From positions 1 through 10,326 of the forward strand of contig JAUVLN010000045.1 in the NCBI GenBank assembly GCA_030600725.1: 10,326 nucleotides of DNA, in the 5' to 3' direction. Shown one piece after another: positions 1 through 7,549 of this stretch; the first letter of the stretch is position 1, and each line of letters begins with the position of its first letter. Position numbers and translations under genes: made by a program. The notes under the pieces were generated by a model. The model had not been told where the DNA came from, searched no databases, and was given only the letters and a program-made list of their open reading frames with translations. Source of the stretch: Thermoplasmatota archaeon (GTDB lineage: Archaea; Thermoplasmatota; Penumbrarchaeia; Penumbrarchaeales; Penumbrarchaeaceae).

Positions 1-717
1 GATGACCTCTCCGGACCCGTCGTTGTAGTAGATGAGAAGATCGGAATCCATTATTTCCCTCTCCCCATCCACCCCGATCACCAGTGCGTTATTTTCTACC
101 CTGAGATACTCGTGGCCATCCACCTGGATCATAATATCAGAGGGGTCCGCATCGGGTTCGAGGATGAACTCATACTTCGCCCCCCGCTCGGAGAAGGAGT
201 AAGTGAGGTCGATCCCGTTCCAGAGGTCGTCATACCGTACAGTCTCGAAGCTGCTTAGATCCGATGCCCATTTCGACTCATCATTTCCTATGAAGAAGTT
301 GCTCTTGTGAGGGAGTTCATCCTCACCGGTTGGCAGTACCGTTGAAGCTCCATCGAAGGAAAATGTGAGTGCATGGCCGCCGTTCAACTCGGGAGGCTCG
401 TCCGATTCTTCCTCCTCCTCGATCGGAGCGTTCACAAGGTCGTAATAGACGCCGCTCTCGCCCAGGCCAATATGGCCGAAGGATGAATCCCCGATAAAGG
501 TGAGCGCTTCATCCCACTGTCCGTCGTTTTGGGTGAAATATCCTCCGCTCTGGTCTGTCAATTCGGCAACGCTTGGGTCCGTCATCTCGACCACGCTTGG
601 GTCCATGATCTCGGGAGCCTCGGCCACCTCCTCCCGGGGGGTCCCCCCGGCCATGACCGAAATTCCTGAGAACAGAAAGGCTAGCACAATAAACATCGAT
701 AGATATCTCTTTACCAT
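1..717 (-). CDS. Exported protein with SBBP/beta-propeller-type N-terminal domain (partial, 3' end outside window)
   Basis: This is the first 239 codons of a gene that runs off the left edge with an open frame. ATG at 717-715 is preceded by a Shine-Dalgarno site (GGTGAT, ending four bases before the ATG). The N-terminus (MVKRYLSMFIVLAFLFSGIS) is a signal peptide, so the protein is exported. Residues about 30-55 form a low-complexity linker of three 8-residue repeats. Residues about 58-239 resemble the domain found at the N-terminus of SBBP-repeat (seven-bladed propeller-like) proteins: a YFTQNDGQW block at the start, then FFIGNDESKW, a VRYDDLWNGIDLTYSF block, and YEFILEPDADPSDI. In that family these correspond to the 'F-I-x-N-x-G-Q', 'F-x-G-x-D-x-x-x-W' and 'Y-x-x-x-Y-P-G-I-D' signatures, recalled from memory. 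Propeller repeats would be expected beyond base 1 but are not visible. The molecular role is unknown. It is the last of three consecutive surface-protein genes on this strand. Confidence 0.75.
   Translation of the reverse strand, partial: MVKRYLSMFIVLAFLFSGISVMAGGTPREEVAEAPEIMDPSVVEMTDPSVAELTDQSGGYFTQNDGQWDEALTFIGDSSFGHIGLGESGVYYDLVNAPIEEEEESDEPPELNGGHALTFSFDGASTVLPTGEDELPHKSNFFIGNDESKWASDLSSFETVRYDDLWNGIDLTYSFSERGAKYEFILEPDADPSDIMIQVDGHEYLRVENNALVIGVDGEREIMDSDLLIYYNDGSGEVI
545..616 (-). repeat. Three imperfect 24-bp tandem repeats coding a post-signal-peptide linker
   Basis: Two nearly identical 24-base units lie at 569-592 and 593-616 (both start ACGCTTGGGTCC on the plus strand), and a diverged third unit lies at about 545-568. 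In the minus-strand frame they encode EIMDPSVV, EMTDPSVA and ELTDQSGG, immediately after the signal peptide. This is probably slippage-generated linker sequence. No function is implied. Confidence 0.65.
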
Positions 718-747
718 TTCATCACCCGACCAATTATACTGGATGGG

Positions 748-806
748 GGTAAATATCCCCTATAGGAAACTGCAGAGTTCAAGCTACTTCTAATTATATA
801 AAACTT
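748..806 (-). promoter_or_regulatory. Probable promoter of the SBBP-like exported protein gene
   Basis: Two TATA-like elements lie upstream of the start at 717 on the minus strand. GATATTTA at 757-750 is about 35-40 bases upstream, matching the distance at other genes here. The more canonical TTTTATATAA at 803-794 is about 80 bases upstream. Which one is used cannot be decided from sequence. The stretch 718-910 otherwise holds no gene. Confidence 0.45.
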
Positions 807-845
807 TGTTAATCGAGGGTCAAACAGGATAAATATAAGGGAAAA

Positions 846-872
846 GCCGGTCCAATCCCGGACCCTTGTATA
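846..872 (-). terminator. Possible transcription terminator after the metalloprotease gene
   Basis: Downstream of the metalloprotease stop codon, the minus strand has a 5-bp inverted repeat, GGTCC and GGACC (plus-strand 860-864 and 849-853), around a 6-base loop. A short T run follows within GGCTTTTCC. The stem is short, and archaeal termination often needs only a T tract, so this is a weak call. Confidence 0.3.
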
Positions 873-910
873 TATGCTGTCCAGATAGGTCGATATGCTG
901 ATCGAAATGC

Positions 911-3900
911 TCAGTCCCGAAGGTGCTCCGGAAGGGGTATGACCTCGCCCCGGACCATGTGCTTCATCTGTTCCTGACCCCCGTCCTCCACACCTGTATG
1001 TGCGGGTGGAAGGTGGCCGGCGGACCCGTGAGGAAGGTTGTCCCTTCCATTGGGAACATGAGGCATCTGTGGCCGGTTTCTCCGTTTCATGATGACGACG
1101 ACCTGGATGAGGAATACCACAAGCAGGACCAGTATGAACAGACCCCCAAGCAATAACAAAAGGAAGGCTCCCGATCCCTGCTGATCCCTTGCAACATCCT
1201 CAGTACCCGCCCATACAGTGACCTCGACCGTCTTGCTCTGTTCATTTCCGGCGTGATCCTTGACCCATCCGGTCACCGTATACGTGCCCGCTTCGTCGTA
1301 ATTGTGGATGAACTCACCATAGCCTGACCAATAGGTTATCTCACCATCCCCGAAATCCACCTTGTAGAAGGCGATCCCTCCGGTATCCAGTGAACTGGTC
1401 ATATCGAATGTGATATTGTTCCGGATCTCCACCGTGTTGTTGTCCAGAAGCTCCATCACCGATATATGGCCTGTCGGTAGGACGCTGTCCTTCTTCAGGT
1501 AGACGGTCCTGGGGTCCATCGCATTTCCTGCGCTATCCACAGCACAATACTGGAGAACGTGGAGGCCCTCCCTGACCGAAATGGGGGACCGGTATAATGT
1601 CCACTCCTCGTGATCCCAGCGATACGAGATCGAAACGGGGGAGCCCTCGCTTCCGGAGGAGACATCGATCAGTGAGATCTCGACCTCGGAGGAGCGGTAC
1701 CACCCATCGATCGGCGTGTCATCTATCTGGTGTTCGACCTTGGGCTTGAGGGAATCTATCCGAACTTTGAAGTGGAGGGGATCCGCCGGATTTCCGGCCC
1801 TGTCCTTGCCGTAGACGTTTATCTCGCTATCTCCCTGGCCAATGGTAATGTCCCCCTTCAGGTCCACCGGCCCCCCATCGTTTACGGTGTAGGTGATATC
1901 TACCTTCTCCTCATCTGACCACAATGCCAGGGTCGGGAGGATGCTGAGCCATTTCGAGGAGTTCTCCACATTATACTGGAACTTGTCGAACTGCCCGAAA
2001 AGGGAGGGCGATCCGGTATCGACCTTGAACTGATAACGCAGCTCGGGGGCGACGTTGCCCGCCTGATCATGTGCCGTGATCCTGACCTCATGCTCTCCCG
2101 GCAGTATGTCCAGCGGGAGACCGTAAAGGAGCGTGGACCCCCCGTCAATCGAGTAATATACATCCGCATTATCCTCTGTGGACAGGGTGATCCTCGGTTG
2201 ACTCACATACCAGCCGTTCTCACCGTCCGGTTCCACGGGATATATGTTAACCTCGATCTCGGGAGCGCCGGTATCCACCATGAACTCCCTCTCCCTCATC
2301 ACCTCCCTGTTGCCCGCCTGATCGATGGCGTACCAAACCAAGGAGTTCGTACCCTCTGGGGCGGTTAGCGGGTCCGTATAGGTGGCAAAGTCACGGTTCC
2401 CCCACGTATAATAGATATCCGAATATAGGTGGGTGGTATAGAGGTATACGGCAGGTGGTGATGTGTACCACTCGCCCTCCTCCCGTTCCGGGTCGATATC
2501 TATGGAGGAGCGGGGCGTGCTCAGGTCCACCTTGAACTGTAGGTAACGCTTCTTCTCCACGTTATCCCTTGTATCCTCGGACCAGTAGGATACGTTGTAT
2601 ATTCCCTCCGGGACGTATATCGGCCCCGAGTACTCCTTGATGTCCCCGGAATTGAACTGGTAGAACTTGGTAGCACCGGGTTCTGTGGTAAGGGTGATCC
2701 TTGGCGAGTTCACATACCAGCTATCCTCCCCATCGGGCAAACCTGGCTGTACTATGGCCTCGGTCACGGGAGGGTCAAGGTCGAGGATGTCAAGAGAGAT
2801 CGAATATTCGCTCACCTGCGACGATGAGAGCATGAGCTGGAATGTATCGAACTTGGCACCCCATTTCGTGAGGTCGTACGTCACCTTGTCCCCGGAGAAG
2901 CTCAACCTGTGAACGCTCCTCGGAGGGGAGCTCTCCTCATAAAGTGCCACATCCGGCGTTCCCGAGGGTATGGTTATCTTCAGCCGGTAATCCTCGTTGG
3001 GGTCGGGAGGCGAGGAGAAGCGAAGTGACACCACCCCGTAGGAGTTGAGGTTCCCGCTGCGGGTCTGGGGGATCCCGTTGTAGCTTCCCTGGAGATTGGT
3101 CACAAGCGTATAGCCCCCGCTGAAGGTCTTATCCTTGTAGGCGAACTCCTTGTCCTCTCCGGCATGATCGTCGTTGATCCTTGTGGCAACCTTCCATTTG
3201 TGGAAGGAGGTGTCGAAACGGTCGGAATATCCTAGGGTTGTGAGGGCGGCGTTGACGCCGCTGGTCCCACGTTGGCTTGCCTTGACCAGGGTCCTTGTGT
3301 AGTTCCTTCCGCCGTAATGCTCCATCATGTACAGAGCGTACATGAAGCTCGATCCGTAGTAGACGATATTGCTCTGGAAGGTGCTGTCGGATATGACAAG
3401 GGACACCGTTGGATGATACTTCAGATAATATCCGGCATGCTGGCCCACAACGGAGTCCAGTCCGTATGTCAGATATGCGGACAGGTCCGCAAACCCCTCG
3501 TCGATCCAGAGGTACTCGTAGGGATCGTACTGCCTGTGTATGTAATGCTGGAATTCGTGGGCGATGATCACACCGGCCCAGTTGAGGTCCGCCCTGTCCA
3601 CGAAGAAATGGTGGGTTCCGGGCTGATAATAACCCCCTATACCGCTCGGACCGTCTATATTGTACACGTAGAACACAACGTCATCCACCTTGTCCAGGGG
3701 GTCAAAGTAATCCTTGGACCTTCCGTACGAGATGTTCACGAAATCGTCGCAGAACCTCTTCAGAAGATCCCACTCGCTCGAGGAGAGGTCTCCCGGGTCC
3801 GTATCCACGTAGGCTTCAAGTATTGAATATGAATAGTAGAGCTCGTAGGTCCTCCTTGTCGGAGAGGAGGATGGCTCCTGGACCTCATCACCGCTGTTGG

Positions 3901-4135
3901 ACACCATCTTTACACCTTCGGGTGCCTGGGAAGGCGTCTGGATGAACGGGGATCCCTCGTAAGGGTACCTCGGCCTGTACCCTTCCGTGACAAGAGGGTC
4001 AACATCGACCATGGCCCCCTCATCTTCGTATTCAACTGCGTTCCCAACCTTGAGGAGAGGCAGGGCTGTTATCAGTAGAAGCGATGTCAGCAGGATCGTC
4101 ATGATCGGTTTCATAAACCGTTTTTCAAAGTACAT
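911..4135 (-). CDS. Large exported, membrane-anchored HEXXH zinc metalloprotease with repeated Ig-like domains and a PKD domain
   Basis: The product is about 1074 residues, counted from the ATG at 4135-4133. The frame is open upstream to an ATG at 4156, but that codon has no ribosome site; GGAG-TGAAG lies before the ATGs at 4138 and 4135, and 4135 gives the spacing seen at neighbouring genes. A signal peptide (MKPIMTILLTSLLLITALPL core) exports the protein. The protease domain at about 80-300 contains HEFQHYIH, with zinc ligands H193 and H197, base E194, and a third ligand probably E213 in WIDEGFADL, typical of Peptidase MA-like gluzincins. Five tandem beta-sandwich repeats of about 85 residues follow (454-886), each with a WY near the start and ending in 'D-x-AGN ... 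F-x-VD'. They resemble Ig-like or chitobiase C-terminal-like repeats. A PKD-like domain (888-975, FGDGE, DEAGTYTVT) comes next, then one transmembrane helix (about 989-1016) and a polar cytoplasmic tail of about 58 residues rich in His, Pro and Gly. The protein should sit on the outer face of the membrane. Its substrate is unknown. It follows an exported thioredoxin-like gene. Confidence 0.85.
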   Translation of the reverse strand: MYFEKRFMKPIMTILLTSLLLITALPLLKVGNAVEYEDEGAMVDVDPLVTEGYRPRYPYEGSPFIQTPSQAPEGVKMVSNSGDEVQEPSSSPTRRTYELYYSYSILEAYVDTDPGDLSSSEWDLLKRFCDDFVNISYGRSKDYFDPLDKVDDVVFYVYNIDGPSGIGGYYQPGTHHFFVDRADLNWAGVIIAHEFQHYIHRQYDPYEYLWIDEGFADLSAYLTYGLDSVVGQHAGYYLKYHPTVSLVISDSTFQSNIVYYGSSFMYALYMMEHYGGRNYTRTLVKASQRGTSGVNAALTTLGYSDRFDTSFHKWKVATRINDDHAGEDKEFAYKDKTFSGGYTLVTNLQGSYNGIPQTRSGNLNSYGVVSLRFSSPPDPNEDYRLKITIPSGTPDVALYEESSPPRSVHRLSFSGDKVTYDLTKWGAKFDTFQLMLSSSQVSEYSISLDILDLDPPVTEAIVQPGLPDGEDSWYVNSPRITLTTEPGATKFYQFNSGDIKEYSGPIYVPEGIYNVSYWSEDTRDNVEKKRYLQFKVDLSTPRSSIDIDPEREEGEWYTSPPAVYLYTTHLYSDIYYTWGNRDFATYTDPLTAPEGTNSLVWYAIDQAGNREVMREREFMVDTGAPEIEVNIYPVEPDGENGWYVSQPRITLSTEDNADVYYSIDGGSTLLYGLPLDILPGEHEVRITAHDQAGNVAPELRYQFKVDTGSPSLFGQFDKFQYNVENSSKWLSILPTLALWSDEEKVDITYTVNDGGPVDLKGDITIGQGDSEINVYGKDRAGNPADPLHFKVRIDSLKPKVEHQIDDTPIDGWYRSSEVEISLIDVSSGSEGSPVSISYRWDHEEWTLYRSPISVREGLHVLQYCAVDSAGNAMDPRTVYLKKDSVLPTGHISVMELLDNNTVEIRNNITFDMTSSLDTGGIAFYKVDFGDGEITYWSGYGEFIHNYDEAGTYTVTGWVKDHAGNEQSKTVEVTVWAGTEDVARDQQGSGAFLLLLLGGLFILVLLVVFLIQVVVIMKRRNRPQMPHVPNGRDNLPHGSAGHLPPAHTGVEDGGQEQMKHMVRGEVIPLPEHLRD
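1475..2776 (-). repeat. Five tandem ~85-residue beta-sandwich repeats in the metalloprotease
   Basis: Five protein-level repeats each run from a 'DGxxxWY' block to a closing 'AGN...F-x-VD-x-x-x-P' block. Clear WY positions are DSWYVNSPRITL, GEWYTSPPAVYL, NGWYVSQPRITL and DGWYRSSEVEIS; the fourth unit in protein order is the most diverged (SSKWLSILPTLAL). The DNA is not repeated at the nucleotide level, so the duplications are old. They probably act as a stalk or substrate-binding arm between protease and membrane. Confidence 0.7.
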
Positions 4136-4188
4136 CATCTTCACTCCATCGTTCATGGAAATACTATGGTTATCTCTTTACAGAACAT

Positions 4189-4254
4189 CGATTAATAGGC
4201 TTCTTCCTAAATGTGTCATTAATTATGTCAAGCTGCATCCAGCCAGGTCAAAAA
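4189..4254 (-). promoter_or_regulatory. Spacer with weak TATA-like box and T tract between thioredoxin-like and metalloprotease genes
   Basis: The minus strand carries a run of five T at 4254-4250, a possible terminator for the upstream gene. TATTAA at 4197-4192 is a weak candidate TATA box about 60 bases before the metalloprotease start. Neither element is strong. The spacer 4157-4321 contains no RNA gene that I can recognise. Confidence 0.3.
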
Positions 4255-4321
4255 TGTTCGCGGAATGGGATTGGTCGGGAGGGTTGTGGGATCCTGTCCC
4301 TCGGCCCCAATATGTAAGCTT

Positions 4322-5893
4322 TCAGTATTTCTCCCTTGAACGGGTGAATATGTATACGGCCACCAACATAATTACAGCAACTGTGATTATTCCGATAATG
4401 AGGGGTATGCTCACACCATTTTCGGATACGGACGTTGTATCGGATGTTTCGGTTTCATCATCATCAGGCACGCCTCCGGCTCCGGGAAGCACGGTGAATA
4501 CGTGATCCGATGATGTCACGGTGTTCCCCTGATCGTCGTACACCACGACCGAACAGCTCACCTCCACACCCTCATGAAAGGGGCCGATCTCGATCGAGTA
4601 TATGCCTCCCCCCTCATTGGTCATGGTCATCGGAACGTTGCATGTCCCGTCAAGACAGTATGTGAGCTCAACGGAGGTGACCGTGGTGTCGTACTCCTCG
4701 ATGGGCGCATAGACGGTGATGATATCATCCGCGGTCGGCGATCCGGGGGAATGTGTCAACGGCCCTATCCCGGGTCCTTGCAGAAAATCCTCATTGTCCA
4801 CCTGAACGGTTATCGAGGCGATGCCGACCAGGCCGTATTCATCCGTCGCCCTGACCGATATCCTGAGATCCCCGTTTGGATATCCGGAGATGTCGGCCGT
4901 ATAGCTGTAATGATCTGCGGCCAGATCCATCTCCTCCCACTCCCCGGACCCCAGCTTCACCTCCACGATCTCCATGGACGCCTCGGATGTTACCTCCGCC
5001 CTTATCTCAACCTCCTCCTCAACATCCGCACCGTCGCGGGGCGAGGTTATCTCGACATCCGGTATGCCGGATGTCTCCACCGGGAAGGCCTCCCCCACAG
5101 CATCCGAATAGTGTGCCGTATAGGGCTTTGGAGGTATACCCGGGTAGTAATTGACATTGGTCCTGGAGTTGAACACAACGGCATATATGACAATGTTTTC
5201 CGCATCGATGTCCGAGAAGTCCTCCCCCCCTATCGAGGAGTGATCGCCACCGTTCCACTGTGCGGACCCGCTGTGCACCTCACCGGGCGATATGGATATC
5301 TCATCGTCCATTGCAAACCCAAGCAGGCCATGAGGGTAGTTGTAGCCGTCATAATCCAGGAACCGTGAGACCTCTTCGACGACATAGACCTTGAGTGACC
5401 CGGTGTAATCGGAGCCGTCGTTGTTGGCCACATCCACGGAGATCAAGAGGGTCGCATCGCCCGTGAACAGGCAGGTGACATCAACGCTCAGATCGGGGAC
5501 ATCCTCCCTGGCATGACATGCATCTATTTTCTCATCGTAGGGGTCGGTCGAGGATACGCCGCCCACCTGGTTCTCATATCCCCCGTCGAATACGACGGTC
5601 GGGTATCCGGCAGGGTTGTACTCCTCGTTCCTGTCGGCCGCCTCCTGCACCATGTCATCTATGAGGCATACGAACCTGAAATCATCCCTGATATTGGAAA
5701 GATCCAAAAGGGCATCGGACACCGAAGGGCAGTGCACGCACCATTGGGCCGTGATGTCCTCTGCGAATACCAACCGTCCCCCCGCCCCGGTCTCCTGGCC
5801 CTGTGCCGAACCTACCGGGTCAATGGGGACAAGTGCCAAAGCTAACAGGGCAACACAAAACGAAAGAACTGACAGTATGGCTACTCTTCTCAT
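4322..5893 (-). CDS. Exported, membrane-anchored thioredoxin-fold protein with CxxC and Ig-like domains
   Basis: The product is about 523 residues from the ATG at 5893-5891. The frame is open to 5932, but the strong site GGCGGTG lies five bases before the internal ATG, and starting there gives a clean signal peptide (MRRVAILSVLSFCVALLALA). Residues about 35-130 form a thioredoxin-like domain: WCVHCP with C52 and C55, and YPTVVFDGG with the expected cis-Pro P98. Residues about 130-270 are a beta-rich region (KVYVVEEVSRF) resembling the C-terminal part of Omp28-like proteins. Two Ig-like domains follow: 277-367, starting PDVEITSPRDGADV, and about 373-470. A Thr/Ser/Asp/Glu linker leads to one transmembrane helix (about 493-517) and a short basic tail. 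The active-site pair should face the outside, suggesting a role in disulfide formation, isomerisation or reduction in surface proteins, possibly including its neighbours; this is inference. Further cysteines occur in the thioredoxin, middle and second Ig-like domains. The gene lies 63 bases after cysS. Confidence 0.8.
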   Translation of the reverse strand: MRRVAILSVLSFCVALLALALVPIDPVGSAQGQETGAGGRLVFAEDITAQWCVHCPSVSDALLDLSNIRDDFRFVCLIDDMVQEAADRNEEYNPAGYPTVVFDGGYENQVGGVSSTDPYDEKIDACHAREDVPDLSVDVTCLFTGDATLLISVDVANNDGSDYTGSLKVYVVEEVSRFLDYDGYNYPHGLLGFAMDDEISISPGEVHSGSAQWNGGDHSSIGGEDFSDIDAENIVIYAVVFNSRTNVNYYPGIPPKPYTAHYSDAVGEAFPVETSGIPDVEITSPRDGADVEEEVEIRAEVTSEASMEIVEVKLGSGEWEEMDLAADHYSYTADISGYPNGDLRISVRATDEYGLVGIASITVQVDNEDFLQGPGIGPLTHSPGSPTADDIITVYAPIEEYDTTVTSVELTYCLDGTCNVPMTMTNEGGGIYSIEIGPFHEGVEVSCSVVVYDDQGNTVTSSDHVFTVLPGAGGVPDDDETETSDTTSVSENGVSIPLIIGIITVAVIMLVAVYIFTRSREKY

Positions 5894-5929
5894 GAAAACA
5901 CCGCCTTTACGTTGAACTAATATCCTGAT

Positions 5930-5950
5930 CACATTATATGATTTATGGGG
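5930..5950 (-). promoter_or_regulatory. Probable TATA-box promoter of the thioredoxin-like gene
   Basis: On the minus strand the 63-base gap after cysS contains ATAAATCATATAATG, with CATATAAT centred near 5940. This is about 47 bases before the chosen start at 5893. It suggests that the gene has its own promoter even if some read-through from cysS occurs. Confidence 0.5.
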
Positions 5951-5956
5951 TTTTGG

Positions 5957-7411
5957 TCACTCGGCCTCACCGGGGCGGGCCATCCTCCAGGTGGTCTCCG
6001 AGCCGTCCTCCAGGATGACGCCCAGCTCCTTCAACCCGTCCCTGATGGCATCGGATGTCGCCCAATCCTTCCGTATCCTGGCCTCCTTCCTTGTATCGAT
6101 GAGGAGCTGGACCAGGCTGCTTGCGAGCTCGCCTCCTATCTCATCTTCGTCCTCTCCCTCACCATACTCAAAACCCAGTATGGTGGAAAGCTCGTTCATC
6201 ATGGAGAGTAGAACATACGCATTGGCCTTGTTCAGACCCCCTTCGGCCCTGATCCTCTTGACCTCCGAATCGAGCCTGAAAAGCACCGATACCGAAATCC
6301 TCGTGTTGAAATCGTCGTCCATCGCTTTGGTGAAGGAACTCTTCAACTCGAATGCCAGTTCCAGCACCTCGTCATCCGGAGGGCCGAGATCGGGAATGAC
6401 CCCCTCGGGGACCTCACCGATCATCCCGTAGAGGGTTTTATGGAGGGCGGCAAGCCTTCCGAATGACCGCTGCGCTTCCTCAAGTGCCACATCGGAGAAA
6501 TCGATGGGAGACCGGTAATGCGTGTAGACCAGGAAGAAGCGTACGACCATCGGTGGGAACCTCTCCAGCACCTCCTTGATCGTGAAGAAGTTCTTCAGGG
6601 ACTTGGACATCTTCTCGCTGTTTATCTCCACGAACCCGTTGTGAAGCCAGTATCGGCTGAACTTCTGGTTGGTGAAGCACTCGGACTGGAGAATCTCCGA
6701 CTCGTGATGTGGGAAGATGAGGTCCATACCACCTCCGTGGATATCCAGGGTGGGCCCCAGATATTTCGTGGACATCGTGGAACACTCGATGTGCCAGCCC
6801 GGCCTCCCCGGGCCCCAGGGCGAATCCCATGAGATCTCCCCCTCCTTCGAGGACTTCCATAGGGCGAAATCCTTGGGGGACCTCTTACGATCATCCACCT
6901 CTACCCTCGCCCCGTCCCTCATGTCCTCCAGCGATTGGTGTCTGAGGGTCCCGAACCTGTCCCTGGCGGTCTCCACCTCAAAATATACGTCCCCTTCCAC
7001 CTCGTAGGCGTGGCCGGACTCGATCAGCCCTTTTATAACATGGATCATATCGGGGATCATCTCGGAGGCTTTTGGGTGGACCGAGGCCCTCCTGACGTTG
7101 AGCAGGTTCATATCCTTGAAGTACTCCTGGATGAAGTTCTCGGATAGCACCAGCGGCGGTACGCCCTGATCCAAGGCTCTGTTGATTATCTTGTCATCCA
7201 CATCGGTGAAGTTCTGAACGTAGGTCACATTGAACCCCTTGTATTCCATATACCTTCGGATCACGTCGAAGGCAACGTAGCTCCTCGCATGGCCGATATG
7301 ACAGTTGTCGTATACCGTGGGCCCGCAAACGTACATGCCCACATGCCCCTCTTTGAGGGGGGTGAACTCCTCCTTACGCCTGGTCTCGGTATTGTACACT
7401 GTGAGTACCAT
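5957..7411 (-). CDS. cysS: Cysteinyl-tRNA synthetase (class I)
   Basis: This 484-residue protein attaches cysteine to tRNA-Cys using ATP in the cytoplasm; E. coli CysRS is slightly shorter, at 461 residues. The class I signatures are intact: HIGH at residues 38-41 (CHIGHARS) and KMSKS at 267-271. The zinc site that selects cysteine is recognisable as C29 (GMYVCGPTVYD), C210 (GWHIECSTMS), H235 and E239 (FPHHESEI), matching C28, C209, H234 and E238 of the E. coli enzyme. NFTDVDDKI at 67-75 is also characteristic. The C-terminal third has the helical DALR-type anticodon-binding region (about 340-400) and ends in a short CysRS-like tail (WATSDAIRDGLKELGVILED). The start at ATG 7411-7409 is preceded by GGAAGTG and gives the expected N-terminus. 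It is a housekeeping gene, apparently whole and active, lying between an RNase H-like gene and the surface-protein block. Confidence 0.98.
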   Translation of the reverse strand: MVLTVYNTETRRKEEFTPLKEGHVGMYVCGPTVYDNCHIGHARSYVAFDVIRRYMEYKGFNVTYVQNFTDVDDKIINRALDQGVPPLVLSENFIQEYFKDMNLLNVRRASVHPKASEMIPDMIHVIKGLIESGHAYEVEGDVYFEVETARDRFGTLRHQSLEDMRDGARVEVDDRKRSPKDFALWKSSKEGEISWDSPWGPGRPGWHIECSTMSTKYLGPTLDIHGGGMDLIFPHHESEILQSECFTNQKFSRYWLHNGFVEINSEKMSKSLKNFFTIKEVLERFPPMVVRFFLVYTHYRSPIDFSDVALEEAQRSFGRLAALHKTLYGMIGEVPEGVIPDLGPPDDEVLELAFELKSSFTKAMDDDFNTRISVSVLFRLDSEVKRIRAEGGLNKANAYVLLSMMNELSTILGFEYGEGEDEDEIGGELASSLVQLLIDTRKEARIRKDWATSDAIRDGLKELGVILEDGSETTWRMARPGEAE

Positions 7412-7449
7412 TTGAATACACTTCCGCTATCGAATGGTAATTATGAGGT

Positions 7450-7478
7450 TCTCTATTTACATTTCCCCCCATGGAAAT
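7450..7478 (-). promoter_or_regulatory. Probable cysS promoter with adjoining inverted repeat
   Basis: A perfect 6-bp inverted repeat, ATTTCC and GGAAAT around a 6-base centre (plus strand 7461-7466 and 7473-7478), lies directly upstream of a TATA-like GTAAATAG (minus strand, about 7459-7452). The box is about 40-45 bases before the cysS start, as at other genes here. The palindrome could be an operator or a chance match. The rest of the gap 7412-7549 shows no tRNA or other RNA gene. Confidence 0.4.
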
Positions 7479-7549
7479 AGTACATGATGGACCTGTATTG
7501 ACCTAACACGCCTCGTCCGGATACAGGAATACTACCCCTTGTGACAGCC

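Noticed and set aside
500..793. Plus-strand open frame of 97 codons opposite the SBBP-like gene start
   Set aside because: It overlaps the signal peptide and promoter of the minus-strand gene and has no recognisable motif.
3272..3826. Plus-strand open frame of 184 codons opposite the metalloprotease domain
   Set aside because: The minus strand here encodes the HEFQH zinc motif; the plus-strand translation has no recognisable feature.
4136..4156. First available ATG as start of the metalloprotease
   Set aside because: No ribosome site precedes 4156, while GGAGTGA sits correctly before the ATGs at 4138 and 4135.
4574..5368. Plus-strand open frame of 264 codons opposite the thioredoxin-like gene
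   Set aside because: It is a complementary-strand shadow in G+C-rich DNA; the opposite strand has signal peptide, CxxC motif and membrane anchor.
5894..5932. First available ATG as start of the thioredoxin-like protein
   Set aside because: It would add 13 residues before the signal peptide and overlap the likely promoter; a strong ribosome site precedes the ATG at 5893.
7412..7549. Possible tRNA or small RNA gene in the gap upstream of cysS
   Set aside because: I found no cloverleaf-like arms or GGTTCRA-type T loop; the gap is explained by a promoter and a short palindrome.
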